From Saccharopolyspora erythraea (GTDB lineage Bacteria; Actinomycetota; Actinomycetes; Mycobacteriales; Pseudonocardiaceae), in contig NZ_CP054839.1 of NCBI RefSeq assembly GCF_018141105.1, positions 6,389,411 to 6,453,410 of the forward strand: 64,000 nucleotides of DNA, written 5' to 3'. The position numbers were made by a program, and so were the translations under genes. The notes beneath the pieces were generated by a model. That model made no database searches. It was not told the origin of the DNA and saw only the letters and a program-made list of their open reading frames with translations. Below, piece by piece: positions 1-8,925 of the stretch (the first letter of the stretch is position 1; each line of letters opens with the position of its first letter).

Positions 1-900
1 CCGGCCGCGGAGCCGGAGATCATCACCGACACCGGTGCGTGCGCCGTCGTCGACTCGCGGCGCGCACTCGGCCTGTGGTCAGCCGCCGAAGCGATGGACA
101 CCGCCATCCAACGCGCCGGACAACACGGGATCGGCCTGGTCTCGATCCGCGATGCGACGCACTTCGGCTGCGCCGGCTATCATGCGGCACGCGCCGCCGA
201 GCAGGGCATGGTCGGTATCGTCGCGAGCAACTGTGGCGGCCAACGCATCGCCCGGCCACCGCTCGGCGCACTGACGATGCTCGGGACCAATCCGCTCGCC
301 GTCGCCGCCCCGGCCTTGACCGACCACCCATTCGTGCTCGACATGAGCACCACAGTGGTTCCCACCGGCAAGGTGCGCACCGCCGCGAGCCGCGGCGAGA
401 CCATTCCGCCCGGTTGGCTCACCGATGAGGCCGGGAATCCGGTCACCGATCCCACTGCCTTCGATCGCGGCCTGGCGCACCTGGGCTGGCTGGGTGGTTC
501 CCCGGAAACCGGCGCCTACAAGGGTTACGGCCTGGGTCTCGTCGTCGAACTGCTGGCCGCGTTGCTACCCGGCGCCAACCTCGGCCCCGCGCCGGCGGCG
601 CTGCAGGGCGACGGTGGCCCACACGGACGCGATGACGGAATCGGCTTCTTCGTCCTGGCGATCGCGCCGGACCTGCTTCGCCCGGACGGCTCTTTCGGCG
701 CCGACGCGCACACGATGTTCGATTCCCTGGCCAGCTGCCCGCCGGCAGCACCCGGGGATCTGGTCCGGTATCCCGGCTGGTGGGAGGCCGAACGAGCCTT
801 CGAACACCACCACCGCGGAGTCCCGATCCCCGTACACCTCCACCGAGAACTACTCGAACTCGGGCTGCCCGACACCCGACCCGCAGGTGATGACCAGTGA
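1..900 (+). CDS. Ldh2/MDH2-family NAD(P)-dependent dehydrogenase (5' partial)
   Basis: The reading frame is open from base 1, so the true start lies upstream; about 299 residues are present and the usual length is 330-360. The fold matches the malate/L-lactate dehydrogenase family 2 (also sulfolactate, ureidoglycolate and 2,3-diketo-gulonate dehydrogenases), seen in the block around DATHFGCAGYHAARAA, the VASNCGG stretch, LGTNPLAVAAP and the C-terminal GAYKGYGLGLVVELL. These soluble enzymes reduce or oxidise 2-keto/2-hydroxy acids with NAD(P)H; the exact substrate cannot be read from the sequence. The stop codon overlaps the GTG start of the next gene (GTGA), so the two are translationally coupled. 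Family confidence is high, substrate unknown. Confidence 0.85.
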   Translation, partial: PAAEPEIITDTGACAVVDSRRALGLWSAAEAMDTAIQRAGQHGIGLVSIRDATHFGCAGYHAARAAEQGMVGIVASNCGGQRIARPPLGALTMLGTNPLAVAAPALTDHPFVLDMSTTVVPTGKVRTAASRGETIPPGWLTDEAGNPVTDPTAFDRGLAHLGWLGGSPETGAYKGYGLGLVVELLAALLPGANLGPAPAALQGDGGPHGRDDGIGFFVLAIAPDLLRPDGSFGADAHTMFDSLASCPPAAPGDLVRYPGWWEAERAFEHHHRGVPIPVHLHRELLELGLPDTRPAGDDQ

Positions 901-1847
901 CCGCTACCGCCGGAAACGCACGACGGGTCGCGGTCGTCGGCCTGGGCACGATCTCGAAATACTACCTGGGCTCGATCCACCACAATCCCAGTTGGACGTT
1001 GGCGGCTGTGTGCGACACCCGTTCCGCCGCACTAAAACCGCACCGATCCGACACGCCGTGTTTCCGCGACCATCGCACGATGTTCCAGGAGGTAGACCTG
1101 GATGCTGTGGTGGTCACCGTGCCCAACGACGTCCACGAAGCGGTGTGCAGGGACGCCCTGCACGCTGGGATCCCGGTCTGTGTGGAAAAGCCGTTGGCGG
1201 TGTCGCTCGACGACGGCCGCGAGCTCGCCGCGTTGGCCGACGCCACCGGAACACCGCTGTTCACCGCCTTCCACCGCCGGTACAACGAGAACGTGTTGCA
1301 TCTGGCGGACCAGGTCCGCCGAGGCGGCACGATCGAGAAGCTGACCGTCCGGTACAACGAACTCATCGAAGACCACATAGGTGCCGACAACTGGTACCTG
1401 GACCCGCAGCGGTGCGGCGGCGGATGTGTTGCAGACAACGGGCCCAACGCCTTCGACCTGGTTCGCATGTTCCTCGACGACGTCACGGTCGCGGCCGCAA
1501 GCGTGCGACGCGACCAGCACGGAACCGATCGCCAAGCCGTGATCGAACTGCGCTCGGCCACCGGCATTCCGGCCACCGTCGAACTCGACTGGTCGCATCC
1601 TGGGGAGATCAAAGACGTCGACGTCCTACTCTCAGACGGAACACGGCTCCAGGCGGACATGCTGGCCGGCCACCCTGGCTTCAAATCCTCGCTGTGGCAC
1701 GAATACATCGGAATCCTCGACGACTTCGACGCGACCATCTCCGGTGCCACGCGAGACGACGGCGGCCTACCGGCACTCGACCTCGTCGCACAGAGCTATC
1801 ACAACGAACGAACCGGCGACCTGGCGTCAGAAGGGCAACCACGGTGA
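897..1847 (+). CDS. Gfo/Idh/MocA-family oxidoreductase
   Basis: A 316-residue protein with an N-terminal Rossmann fold: GLGTISKYYLGS at residues 15-26, followed by the VVTVPNDVHEAV segment and the catalytic-type EKP motif (CVEKPLAV) near residue 100. The C-terminal half is the substrate/dimerisation domain with FHRRYNENV. Family members oxidise or reduce sugars, inositols or related cyclic polyols with NAD(P). The GTG start lies inside the stop of the upstream dehydrogenase and its own stop overlaps the next GTG start, giving a tight three-gene operon. Two NAD(P) enzymes in tandem suggest stepwise redox chemistry on one small molecule (inference). Substrate is not predictable here. Confidence 0.88.
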   Translation: MTATAGNARRVAVVGLGTISKYYLGSIHHNPSWTLAAVCDTRSAALKPHRSDTPCFRDHRTMFQEVDLDAVVVTVPNDVHEAVCRDALHAGIPVCVEKPLAVSLDDGRELAALADATGTPLFTAFHRRYNENVLHLADQVRRGGTIEKLTVRYNELIEDHIGADNWYLDPQRCGGGCVADNGPNAFDLVRMFLDDVTVAAASVRRDQHGTDRQAVIELRSATGIPATVELDWSHPGEIKDVDVLLSDGTRLQADMLAGHPGFKSSLWHEYIGILDDFDATISGATRDDGGLPALDLVAQSYHNERTGDLASEGQPR

Positions 1848-2263
1848 ATTTCGAAGAAGACGGACCGAAACGGACCATCAGCGGCACCCTGGTGAAAGTG
1901 CTGCTGCACCGCCGGGAGCAACGGGGCATGTCCCTCGAACCACACGCGAGCCGCTGTGTCCGGCAAGGCGAGATCCACGAACTGGCGACCACCGACCACG
2001 AGGACACCTCACCCGGCGCCCGCATCGACCGCGTCGGCTTCCTGGGGTTCGCCGAAATCGGGTGCGCCGGCGTGATCGACCGCGGCGACGAGTTCTGGAT
2101 CGGCTCAACGCTGCTCGGAACCGTGCTGGGCTTCGACGCTTGCCACTTCCCGAACCACTACAACATCCTGATCCAAGCCGAGAAACCGGTGACCGGCGCG
2201 GACCTGCACCTCGAGCCGGAAATGCCCATCGCATTCGCGCCCGCGCTGCTACCCGCGCACTGA
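1844..2263 (+). CDS. conserved-looking 139-aa protein of unknown function
   Basis: The protein begins at GTG 1844, overlapping the previous stop as GTGA; a longer open frame upstream is only a shadow of the oxidoreductase gene. It is 139 residues, soluble, without signal or membrane segments. It has a beta-rich look with a conserved-style patch around GFLGFAEIGCAGVIDRGDEFW and an acidic C-terminal part (HLEPEMPIAF). I do not recognise the family with certainty. Its coupling to two redox enzymes suggests a small cyclase/isomerase-like or binding accessory protein of the same pathway, but that is inference from position only. Codon use is like the neighbours, so it is very likely a real gene. 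Confidence 0.75.
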   Translation: MNFEEDGPKRTISGTLVKVLLHRREQRGMSLEPHASRCVRQGEIHELATTDHEDTSPGARIDRVGFLGFAEIGCAGVIDRGDEFWIGSTLLGTVLGFDACHFPNHYNILIQAEKPVTGADLHLEPEMPIAFAPALLPAH

Positions 2264-2280
2264 ACCACCCGCAGCAACAC

Positions 2281-2315
2281 GCGGCCGGTGCCCCCATGGG
2301 AGGAGCGCCGGCCGC
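2281..2315 (+). terminator. GC-rich hairpin after the three-gene operon
   Basis: An 11-base stem (GCGGCCGGTGC against GCGCCGGCCGC, one G-T pair) with a 13-base loop begins 17 bases after the operon stop. There is no T tract, which is common in actinomycetes. The following 285 bases to 2600 hold no gene that I can support. Confidence 0.5.
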
Positions 2316-2600
2316 CATGGCAAGCGGATTCGGGGGCGATCAGCTCACAATCTCAGCCGCGAGCCAGCCGAATCGGTCGCCCCAGGGCATTTGCTTCAGC
2401 ACAATCGGCACTCCCCACGCGCTCCGCTGGGGTGCGCCAGAGTCTGTTGGCGAATGCTGGGTGTGCTCGCACGTCGCCTGGCGAGATCGATCCCACCGCA
2501 GCGCAGTGGACCATACATCCGAAGGTGGTCCCGAAGCCCAGGCGGCGCCTGAAGGGCCGCTGTCCGTATCACTACAGGAATCGAGTTCACGAACAGGCTG

Positions 2601-3860
2601 TCACAGCAGAGTCACGTTCTTGCCCGTGCTGCGTCCCCGGGTGTCCAACAGCGCACACCCGGAAGCTGCCAGTTCTACGGGGTCATAGCACGCGTGGTCC
2701 TGTAGCAGGATCGCGATATCCGCACTCTGCAGCGCATCGGCCAGCCGGTCCACTTTGGCCAGCTGCGAATCGTCCACCGCGAACGAGGGCACGTGGGGAT
2801 CATGAAAGCGAACGTCCGCACCCCTGGCCAACAGTCCGCGCGCTACCGGGAACGCCGGCGACTCACGCGTATCGGACACATCCCGTTTGTAGGTCACGCC
2901 CAGCAGCACCACCCGCGCACCGGAAACCGGCTTGCCCTGCTCCTCGATGAGCTTCGCCACCCGAGTCACTACGTGCTCCGGTATGCGCTGGTTCACCTCG
3001 CGCGCGGCGGCGAGCGTGCTGAAGGAGAATCCCACTGTGTTCGCCTTGCTTTGAAGATACAGCGGGTCGACCGGGATGCAATGGCCCCCGACTCCCGGCC
3101 CTGGATGGAACGCGGCGAAACCGAACGGCTTCGTCGCAGCGCAATGCAGCACATCCCAGACGTCGATGCCCATCTGGTCGCAGAACAGCGCGACCTCGTT
3201 CACCAACGCGATGTTCACGTAGCGATAGGTGTTTTCCAGGACCTTGGCCATCTCAGCCTCCCGCGTGCCACGAGACACCACCAGGGTGTCGACGAACCGG
3301 CCGTAGAACGCGACACCGTACTTGGCGCAAAGCGGTGTGACACCGCTGATGATCTTCGGTGTGTTCTGGACCCCGAACGCCGCGTTGCCCGGGTCGATTC
3401 GCTCTGGGGAGTAGGCCAGGTGAAAGTCGTCACCTGCGCGCAACCCGCTGCCCTGCTCCAGGATCGGGCGCACCACTTCCTCTGTGGTACCCGGGTAAGA
3501 GGTGGATTCCAGGACCACGAGGGTCCCCGGGCACAGCCACCCGGAAGCAGTTCGGGCCGCCGTCCGCACCGCCGTCAGGTCCGGCTCCCCGGTGTCCGAC
3601 AACCCAGTGGGTACGCAGAGCACGATGGTTTCGGCGGCGCCGAGCACCGAAGGGTCGGTCGTCGCGGTGAACCCGTTCGCCGTCATCCCGACGACCACCT
3701 CGTCGGAGACGTCCTGGACGTGCGACCGACCTGCGTTGACCTCGGCCACCACCTCGCTGCTGATGTCCAAGCCGATGACCGCCAAGCCGGCTTCACACGC
3801 CCGGGCTGCCAGCGGCAACCCGACGTAGCCCAGTCCGACGACGACCAGTTCTGCGGACAT
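2601..3860 (-). CDS. UDP-N-acetyl-hexosamine 6-dehydrogenase-type nucleotide-sugar dehydrogenase
   Basis: A 419-residue member of the UDP-glucose/GDP-mannose dehydrogenase family. The NAD site GLGYVGLPLA is at residues 9-18, the ESTSYPGTT block follows, then the central MAKVLENTYRYVNIALVNE helix region. The catalytic cysteine sits in GPGVGGHCIPVDP (about residue 260). The final domain has VLLGVTYKRDVSDTRESP. The wording of the LENTYRYVNIALVNE and GHCIPVDP blocks is closer to UDP-GlcNAc/UDP-ManNAc dehydrogenases (WbpA/WecC type) than to UDP-glucose dehydrogenases. It makes a UDP-uronic acid for surface polysaccharide. The ATG start has an AGGAG six bases upstream. No glycosyltransferase is adjacent in the window. 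Confidence 0.88.
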   Translation of the reverse strand: MSAELVVVGLGYVGLPLAARACEAGLAVIGLDISSEVVAEVNAGRSHVQDVSDEVVVGMTANGFTATTDPSVLGAAETIVLCVPTGLSDTGEPDLTAVRTAARTASGWLCPGTLVVLESTSYPGTTEEVVRPILEQGSGLRAGDDFHLAYSPERIDPGNAAFGVQNTPKIISGVTPLCAKYGVAFYGRFVDTLVVSRGTREAEMAKVLENTYRYVNIALVNEVALFCDQMGIDVWDVLHCAATKPFGFAAFHPGPGVGGHCIPVDPLYLQSKANTVGFSFSTLAAAREVNQRIPEHVVTRVAKLIEEQGKPVSGARVVLLGVTYKRDVSDTRESPAFPVARGLLARGADVRFHDPHVPSFAVDDSQLAKVDRLADALQSADIAILLQDHACYDPVELAASGCALLDTRGRSTGKNVTLL

Positions 3861-3923
3861 GCGTGACTCCTAGCTACTCGTCGAGTTCCACAGGCCGATC
3901 CGATGCGAAGGTCCCCCGTGAGG

Positions 3924-5207
3924 TCACTTGCCGACACGGGTTGCCGAGGACAGCGCACCGACGCTGACCATCATCACCAGTACACCGAGGATCGCGATGA
4001 AACCCGCTGCCTTCTCGGGTGACTCCCGCAGGGCACTGGGACCGGCTTGCTCGTACCGCGGCGCAGGAGGCTCATCGATTGGCGAAGCAGGTGGCGTGAC
4101 CGACGGTGTGGCGGGCACCATCGCATGCGCAGTGGCTCGCACTAGATCTGCGGAATCCGCCGCCACGCCCCCGGTCACCGGCCTCGCTACAACCGTGAGG
4201 TCCACCGAAGTCCCGGTCTTCACACGACATAGGTAGGAAAACGCCTCCCCCGGCTCCAGGCGTTCGATCTCGCGCCGACACGACGCCGGCTGCCCGGTCA
4301 CCGCGACGTCGACCAGTGTCACCGATGACGATGTGTTCCGCGCCGTGACCGGAACCTCGGCTGCATCTGTGCCCGGGATGGGCTCTATATGCCCGATGTC
4401 CAGCGACACCGCCGCTTGCGGCGGAGGATGCAATTGAAACCGCCCGGTTGCTTCCGCATGAACGGGTCGGCCGCTGGGGCTCCAGCCGTGCGTCGCTGCG
4501 GCCACCTGGCCATGTACGGGTGGCGTACCCGGGCACGAAACCACGCGCTGCTGTCCGGGATCGAGCTGGCCGATCGGCATGCGGCAGGGTCCGGAATCGA
4601 GATCGGCCACCACCCCGGCCAACGGCACATCACCAGAGTTGGTGATCACGGCCGTCTGGGTCAGCCGGTCACCAGGAGCGCCTTCTGCGGAAGTCGCCTC
4701 GGTGCGTATGTCGATGGCCGGCTTCTCGTTGGTCCACACGACGTGCAATGTCCAACCGACGCTGCAGGAAGTCCCGGGTTCCTGCCGCAAACCAGCGAAG
4801 ACGATCACGCTCCCGTCGGCGGCGATCATGCCGGGCAGCTGTCCGGTCACGTTTGCGTGTGCGATGTCGCCATGCGGCCCACTGGTGATGCGTCCGGCCA
4901 CGACCTGCACCGAACCGATCGACAGCATCGGCTCCCCGAGCCCGGGAAGCGCACCGCACCGGCCCTCCGGTCCGCTGGTCCACCGCAGTCTTGCGTCGAC
5001 AATCCGTGTTCCACGCGGGATTTTCAACTTGGCTACCGACGACGCACCGAAGGGCGAGACGCCTCCGACCGTCGTAGAGCCGGCTGCGGGATCACCCGGA
5101 TCGATCCGAGCGGCCCCGTGAACTTCCGCGGAGCACAGCAGCGGCGCCAGCAACAGCAACGCGAACGCGAGCAACCAGGATGGCCATGGCACACGCCATT
5201 TCCGCAC
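3924..5207 (-). CDS. secreted, membrane-anchored repeat-domain protein
   Basis: A 427-residue protein starting at GTG, with a classic signal peptide (basic start RKW, hydrophobic run LLAFALLLLAPLLC, cleavage near residue 27). The exterior part contains an N-terminal beta-sandwich-like module (to about 170), then two or more modules of the DUF11/CARDB sort, recognised from AVITNSGDVPLAGVVADLD and VPVTARNTSSSVTLVDVAV. A Pro/Thr/Ala-rich linker (about 355-395) leads to a C-terminal membrane helix (GFIAILGVLVMMVSVGALSS) and a short basic tail. There is no LPXTG motif. It is most likely a cell-surface protein with four to six cysteines that may pair. Function unknown; the gene lies 63 bases upstream of the nucleotide-sugar dehydrogenase on the same strand. 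Confidence 0.72.
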   Translation of the reverse strand: MRKWRVPWPSWLLAFALLLLAPLLCSAEVHGAARIDPGDPAAGSTTVGGVSPFGASSVAKLKIPRGTRIVDARLRWTSGPEGRCGALPGLGEPMLSIGSVQVVAGRITSGPHGDIAHANVTGQLPGMIAADGSVIVFAGLRQEPGTSCSVGWTLHVVWTNEKPAIDIRTEATSAEGAPGDRLTQTAVITNSGDVPLAGVVADLDSGPCRMPIGQLDPGQQRVVSCPGTPPVHGQVAAATHGWSPSGRPVHAEATGRFQLHPPPQAAVSLDIGHIEPIPGTDAAEVPVTARNTSSSVTLVDVAVTGQPASCRREIERLEPGEAFSYLCRVKTGTSVDLTVVARPVTGGVAADSADLVRATAHAMVPATPSVTPPASPIDEPPAPRYEQAGPSALRESPEKAAGFIAILGVLVMMVSVGALSSATRVGK

Positions 5208-5612
5208 AGCATCTCACCAGCTTCGTGCATCGACTTGCGAAAAGTTCCATACCTGCCGACCGAACCCGGCCCGGCCAGGACGCCCGCTTCGATTCCCGTA
5301 TCAGCCCGACCGGACCCTAACAGGAAGCACTGCAGTCCTCGTACTGCACTTCCAAACATCCACTTTGGACTTCGCGTGCTATCTGCCCAGGAACTACCCG
5401 TGTCGACATAGCGCAGAAAGAGGCTGCAGACACCGCAGATACGTCTCCGTGGCAGTTCAAGATCACCCGAACGGGTGAAGTTGGTAGCACTCGCTACGGG
5501 GCCGTTTTCACGTCAATCCGCAGCAGGTAACCTTGTTTTCGAAGGACGAGTGGCTTCATGCCACATCCGATCCCATTCTTGTCCTGCCAGGCGCACCCAA
5601 GAACGGAACCTT
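5208..5612. other. divergent intergenic region, no gene seen
   Basis: This 405-base stretch lies between the minus-strand secreted protein and the plus-strand DUF4239 gene and must hold both promoters. An in-frame extension of the downstream gene back to 5475 exists, but it lacks a membrane or conserved character and I treat it as untranslated. No convincing hairpin or repeat was seen. Confidence 0.4.
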
Positions 5613-6389
5613 GTGCTTCTCCCCACCCTGCTGGCTATGGTGCTGCTTCCCCTGTGCGTCGTTGGGTTCATCGTGCTCAACGCACGCCGCAAGACCGCGG
5701 TTTCCGGCGAGGCGGACTCCGATTCGCAAGCGTTCGTCGGCGGCGTACTCAACGCCTTGTTCACCGTCGTGCTGGCGTTCTACATCGTGTTCGCCTGGCA
5801 GAACGGCGACGACATCGACAAGGCCTCAGAACAGGAGGCGAACGCGCTCATCGACACACATTGGCAGATCAGCACAGCGCCCGAGCCACATGCCAACACC
5901 ATCCGCTCCCTGACCGCCCAGTACGCAGCACGGGTCGCCGACCACGAGTGGTCAGCACTGGATCGGGGCGAGACCGACCCCGAGACCGAGCGGCTCCTGA
6001 ACTCGCTACGTGCCGAGGTGCTCGCGCTCCCTGCGGACGACGAGACGCTCAAGACAGCGCGGGAACAGTCGATGGATAACCTCCGACAGATCGACGAGGG
6101 GCATCGCCAGCGGGTCAACGTGGCCACCGACGACCAGAACTTCAACATCATGCTGCTGACGGCCAGCATCCTCGGTGGCGTGCTGATGATCGCCTTCCCG
6201 CTGATCATCGGGCTCAGCATGCGGCCAGCGAACATCGCGACGATGGTACTGCTGACATTGACCATCAGCCTCACCATCTTCATCTCAATCGAGCTCCTGC
6301 ACCCGTTTCACGGACCGTTCAGCGTCGCCCCCGACGCCTTCCGAGAGGCACTGGCCGCGTTCGCCACTTCCGCACACGCAGGTACCTGA
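5613..6389 (+). CDS. DUF4239-type four-helix membrane protein
   Basis: I chose GTG 5613 because the first hydrophobic helix begins directly after it (LLPTLLAMVLLPLCVVGFIVL); an upstream ATG at 5475 would add 46 residues of unlikely composition. The 258-residue product has membrane helices near residues 1-20 and 45-65, a soluble helical domain of about 110 residues rich in Glu/Asp/Arg, and two more helices (IMLLTASILGGVLMIAFPL and ATMVLLTLTISLTIFISIELL), ending with LLHPFHGPF. This is the layout of the DUF4239/bestrophin-like family of actinobacteria and proteobacteria, whose members may be ion channels; that role is known only by remote similarity. The gene is monocistronic. Confidence 0.72.
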   Translation: MLLPTLLAMVLLPLCVVGFIVLNARRKTAVSGEADSDSQAFVGGVLNALFTVVLAFYIVFAWQNGDDIDKASEQEANALIDTHWQISTAPEPHANTIRSLTAQYAARVADHEWSALDRGETDPETERLLNSLRAEVLALPADDETLKTAREQSMDNLRQIDEGHRQRVNVATDDQNFNIMLLTASILGGVLMIAFPLIIGLSMRPANIATMVLLTLTISLTIFISIELLHPFHGPFSVAPDAFREALAAFATSAHAGT

Positions 6390-6790
6390 CGCACCCGTCG
6401 AGTTCGTGGACCATTGCTCGCGCATTGGCCGGGGGTCTACCCAGAGTTCGGTTGTCACCGGGGGTTGACTGGTTTGAGGCCGCTGTCGCGGTGGTGTAGA
6501 TGGTCTCAAACTCGACCGGGGTGAGTTTGCTCAGGCGTCGTTGTCATTGAGTGCAGCGGCGACGGCGTCGAGTTCGTCGTGGTTCCAGCGGGCGAAATCG
6601 GTGCCCTTGGGGAGATATCGGCGCAGCAGGCCATTTGTGTTCTCGTTGGTGCCGCGCTACCAGGGGCTGTGCGGGTCGGCGAATTGACGAGCAGCAGCTG
6701 GGACGCCGGTGAGTGGTCGAGACAAATAAGGTAACGGTCAACGCGACCACCAGCACGTTCTGTCCGCGCCGGCGCTGGAGTCGCACAGCG
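6390..6790 (-). pseudogene. scrambled transposase remnants (IS30 type and another)
   Basis: On the minus strand, in broken frames, the stretch about 6540-6700 reads FADPHSPW, a stop, then RGTNENTNGLLRRYLPKGTD and LDAVAAALND, which is the C-terminal DDE region of IS30-family transposases. The adjacent 6470-6540 reads RRLSKLTPVEFETIYTT, resembling the end of an IS3-type transposase. Frames change several times and there are stops. It is a graveyard fragment, not a gene. Confidence 0.6.
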
Positions 6791-6814
6791 CCGGCGCGGC
6801 TGACATCCCACCGC

Positions 6815-7384
6815 CTACCGCAGTCCCGCCCACGCCGACCCGGCCAGGCTGGGCATCTGGCCGGCCTGGCGGCCCAGCGCGATCGCCGCGGTGCGCACGG
6901 CCGGGCCGAGCGAGGAGACGTCCACCTGGCCTAACCTCGTGCTGATCGACAACCCGGCGATCGGATTGCCGGTCCGGTGCACGACCGGGGCGGCAGCGCA
7001 GGCGACGCCCGGGCCGGATTCCTCGGCTTCGTACGCGATCCCGGTCCCGCGGAGGGTGTCCAGTTCCTCGCGCAGCCGCCCCGCGCCGGTGATCGTGCCC
7101 GGCCCGAGCGGCCGCAGCCCGGTCTCGACGACCCGTGGTGTCCCGGGTCGACCACCGGAATTCCGATCTGGGCGTCCTGGCTCATTCGTCGCGGTGGTGG
7201 CCTCCTCCAGGCCGGCGTGGCAGGGTTTCAGAATTCGGGTGCCGCCGGGCCTGCCGTGTTCTCGTCGATCACGTGCGGTGGGAGCCCGGCGAGAGTGCTG
7301 TAGATGGAGCGCTGACGATCCCAGGACTGGCTGACCAGGAACGCCGTGGCAGCACGACGCAACATCGAGAGTCCTTTCGATCAC
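6815..7384 (-). pseudogene. IclR-family regulator remnant (effector-domain end)
   Basis: The minus-strand frame reads, in its second half, LGPGTITGAGRLREELDTLR, then an EAEESGPGVACAAAPVVHRTG block and GLSISTRLGQ. This is the C-terminal effector-binding domain of IclR-type transcription factors (the usual EPGVRCVAAPV signature). The first part of the frame does not contain the expected winged-helix DNA-binding domain and has an odd Arg/His/Pro composition, typical of a frameshifted or recombined piece. I call it a pseudogene. It abuts the IS30 remnant, so insertion probably broke it. Confidence 0.6.
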
Positions 7385-7737
7385 AGCAGGCCGGAATTGT
7401 CAGCTCCGTACGACACCGGAAAATCACCTCCGGGCGCGTCCCGTGTGCTTGCCGAACCACCCATCGGCATCTTCTGGTACCCGAACAGGCCGTGCACAAC
7501 CGGCCCGCGCCCCGTCGCAGTCACCCCGCCTGGCACCCGGACCCAGCCATCAAGGGCCACCCCTCCGGGGCCGCCTGCCTGCTGCCTTTCTGGCCGCGCA
7601 AGATCGGTGAGGAACTTGGTCAGCGAGGTGCTCGGGGGGTCGATGTCGCTGAAGTCGTCAACGACCACCGGCTCGCCTTCGGGCAACCGCAGCAACGGCC
7701 CGGGGCACTCACCGTTGTAGATGTCGACGATGATCAC
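7381..7737 (-). CDS. hypothetical protein (118 aa)
   Basis: The frame has coding-like third positions (almost all G/C in the first 50 codons). It begins with an acidic stretch (MIIVDIYNGECPGPLLRL and VVVDDFSDIDPPSTSLTKF), followed by a glycine-rich second half. No membrane segment and no recognised family. No good ribosome-binding site precedes the ATG. It could be a real small gene or the preserved part of an older one, because it sits between the decayed regulator and the DUF2236 gene. Confidence 0.4.
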   Translation of the reverse strand: MIIVDIYNGECPGPLLRLPEGEPVVVDDFSDIDPPSTSLTKFLTDLARPERQQAGGPGGVALDGWVRVPGGVTATGRGPVVHGLFGYQKMPMGGSASTRDAPGGDFPVSYGADNSGLL

Positions 7738-7815
7738 TACCGTGATCAGTCTGATCAGCAGCTGCCCAGTCCTTGCTCCGAGGGGACTTGGCCATGCAGG
7801 AGGAAGGACAGTTGA

Positions 7816-8925
7816 ATGACCACTCCGCTGTGGACGGACGACATGTTGGACCGGATGCGAAGGCTCGGAGACCCCCTGGCTGACGCCGCGATCGCCGAGA
7901 CCTACGACCTGGGGCAGCAGGATCAGGTGCGGCAGGTCCTATTCGGACTCGAGCGGAACAACGACCCACTCCCCACCGGTCTACCCCAGCAGGTGCAACA
8001 CTACTTCGACGAAGCCGTGCTACCCGAGTGGGCCGACTCGACGTTGATGGACCGAGGCCGCACCCTGCTCGGTCGCTATGAAAACTCTCTTGTCTCGACG
8101 CTGTTGTGCTACTCGCTGGTGGCCTGCTATAGCTGCGGCGACGGCGCCCGGGTCCTGGGCATGTCACAACGATTGACCTCCGGTGTCTATCGACGGCTCA
8201 TGGAAACCTCGCAGTTCCTGGTCGACGTTCTCGACAAGGACGGTTTGGGTGCCGGCGGCAAGGGCCTGCGCTCGGCGCAGAAGATCCGGCTGCTGCACGC
8301 CACCATGCGCTACCACCTATCGCAGAGGAAGGATTGGGACTCGGCCTGGGGTGTTCCCGTCAACCAGGAAGACCTCGCGGGGACGCTGATGAGCTTCTCG
8401 GTGGTCATTCCCAGGGGCCTGGAACGGCTAGGCATCGACCTGGCCGAGGAGGACCGGGACGCCTTCTTCCACATCTGGCGGGTCATCGGCCACGTACTGG
8501 GCGTCGACGCACAGCTCAACGCCGCCTGCTTCGATGACGGCTCGGCCCTCTGGGACACGATTCTGCGCCGACAGCAGAGCACCTCGGAAGCGGGCATCGC
8601 CCTGACCAAGGGCGTGTTGGACTTCATCCGGGAGGTACTGCCCGGGCCCGCCCTCGCCGGCGTGGGCCCCACCCTGATCCGGCACCTGGCGGGCGACGAG
8701 ACAGCCGACCTCGTAGCCGTCCCACCGGCGGATCTCAGTCAGCTCGCGGTCGGCGCCGGATCAGCCCTCAACTTCGGCTACGGCGAGACGAGCAACACCG
8801 TTCCGCTGGCCGCTAAGGCGGCGGGCGAACTGGGCACGGTGGTGTTCAAGGCCGGCCTCCGTCTCACGAACCGGGGACGCCGATACAACTGGGAAGTCCC
8901 AACCGGCCTCACCGCGGCAAACTGA
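7816..8925 (+). CDS. DUF2236 (MpaB/latex-clearing-protein-like) oxygenase-family protein
   Basis: A 369-residue protein, preceded by a strong ribosome-binding site (GGAGGAAGGA at about 7799-7808). The family signature is visible: YENSLVSTLLCYSLVACYS early, KIRLLHATMRYHL with likely haem-ligand histidines, VNQEDLAGTLMSFSVVIPRG, and the helical IWRVIGHVLGVD block. DUF2236 proteins include the rubber oxygenase Lcp and the mycophenolate-pathway enzyme MpaB; several bind haem b. There is no twin-arginine signal here, so unlike secreted Lcp it is probably cytoplasmic. Substrate unknown. The gene stands alone. Confidence 0.82.
   Translation: MTTPLWTDDMLDRMRRLGDPLADAAIAETYDLGQQDQVRQVLFGLERNNDPLPTGLPQQVQHYFDEAVLPEWADSTLMDRGRTLLGRYENSLVSTLLCYSLVACYSCGDGARVLGMSQRLTSGVYRRLMETSQFLVDVLDKDGLGAGGKGLRSAQKIRLLHATMRYHLSQRKDWDSAWGVPVNQEDLAGTLMSFSVVIPRGLERLGIDLAEEDRDAFFHIWRVIGHVLGVDAQLNAACFDDGSALWDTILRRQQSTSEAGIALTKGVLDFIREVLPGPALAGVGPTLIRHLAGDETADLVAVPPADLSQLAVGAGSALNFGYGETSNTVPLAAKAAGELGTVVFKAGLRLTNRGRRYNWEVPTGLTAAN

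Noticed and set aside
425-2263. A 612-residue plus-strand frame covering the first three genes
   Set aside because: Only its last 139 codons (from GTG 1844) have coding bias; the rest is a shadow of the two oxidoreductases.
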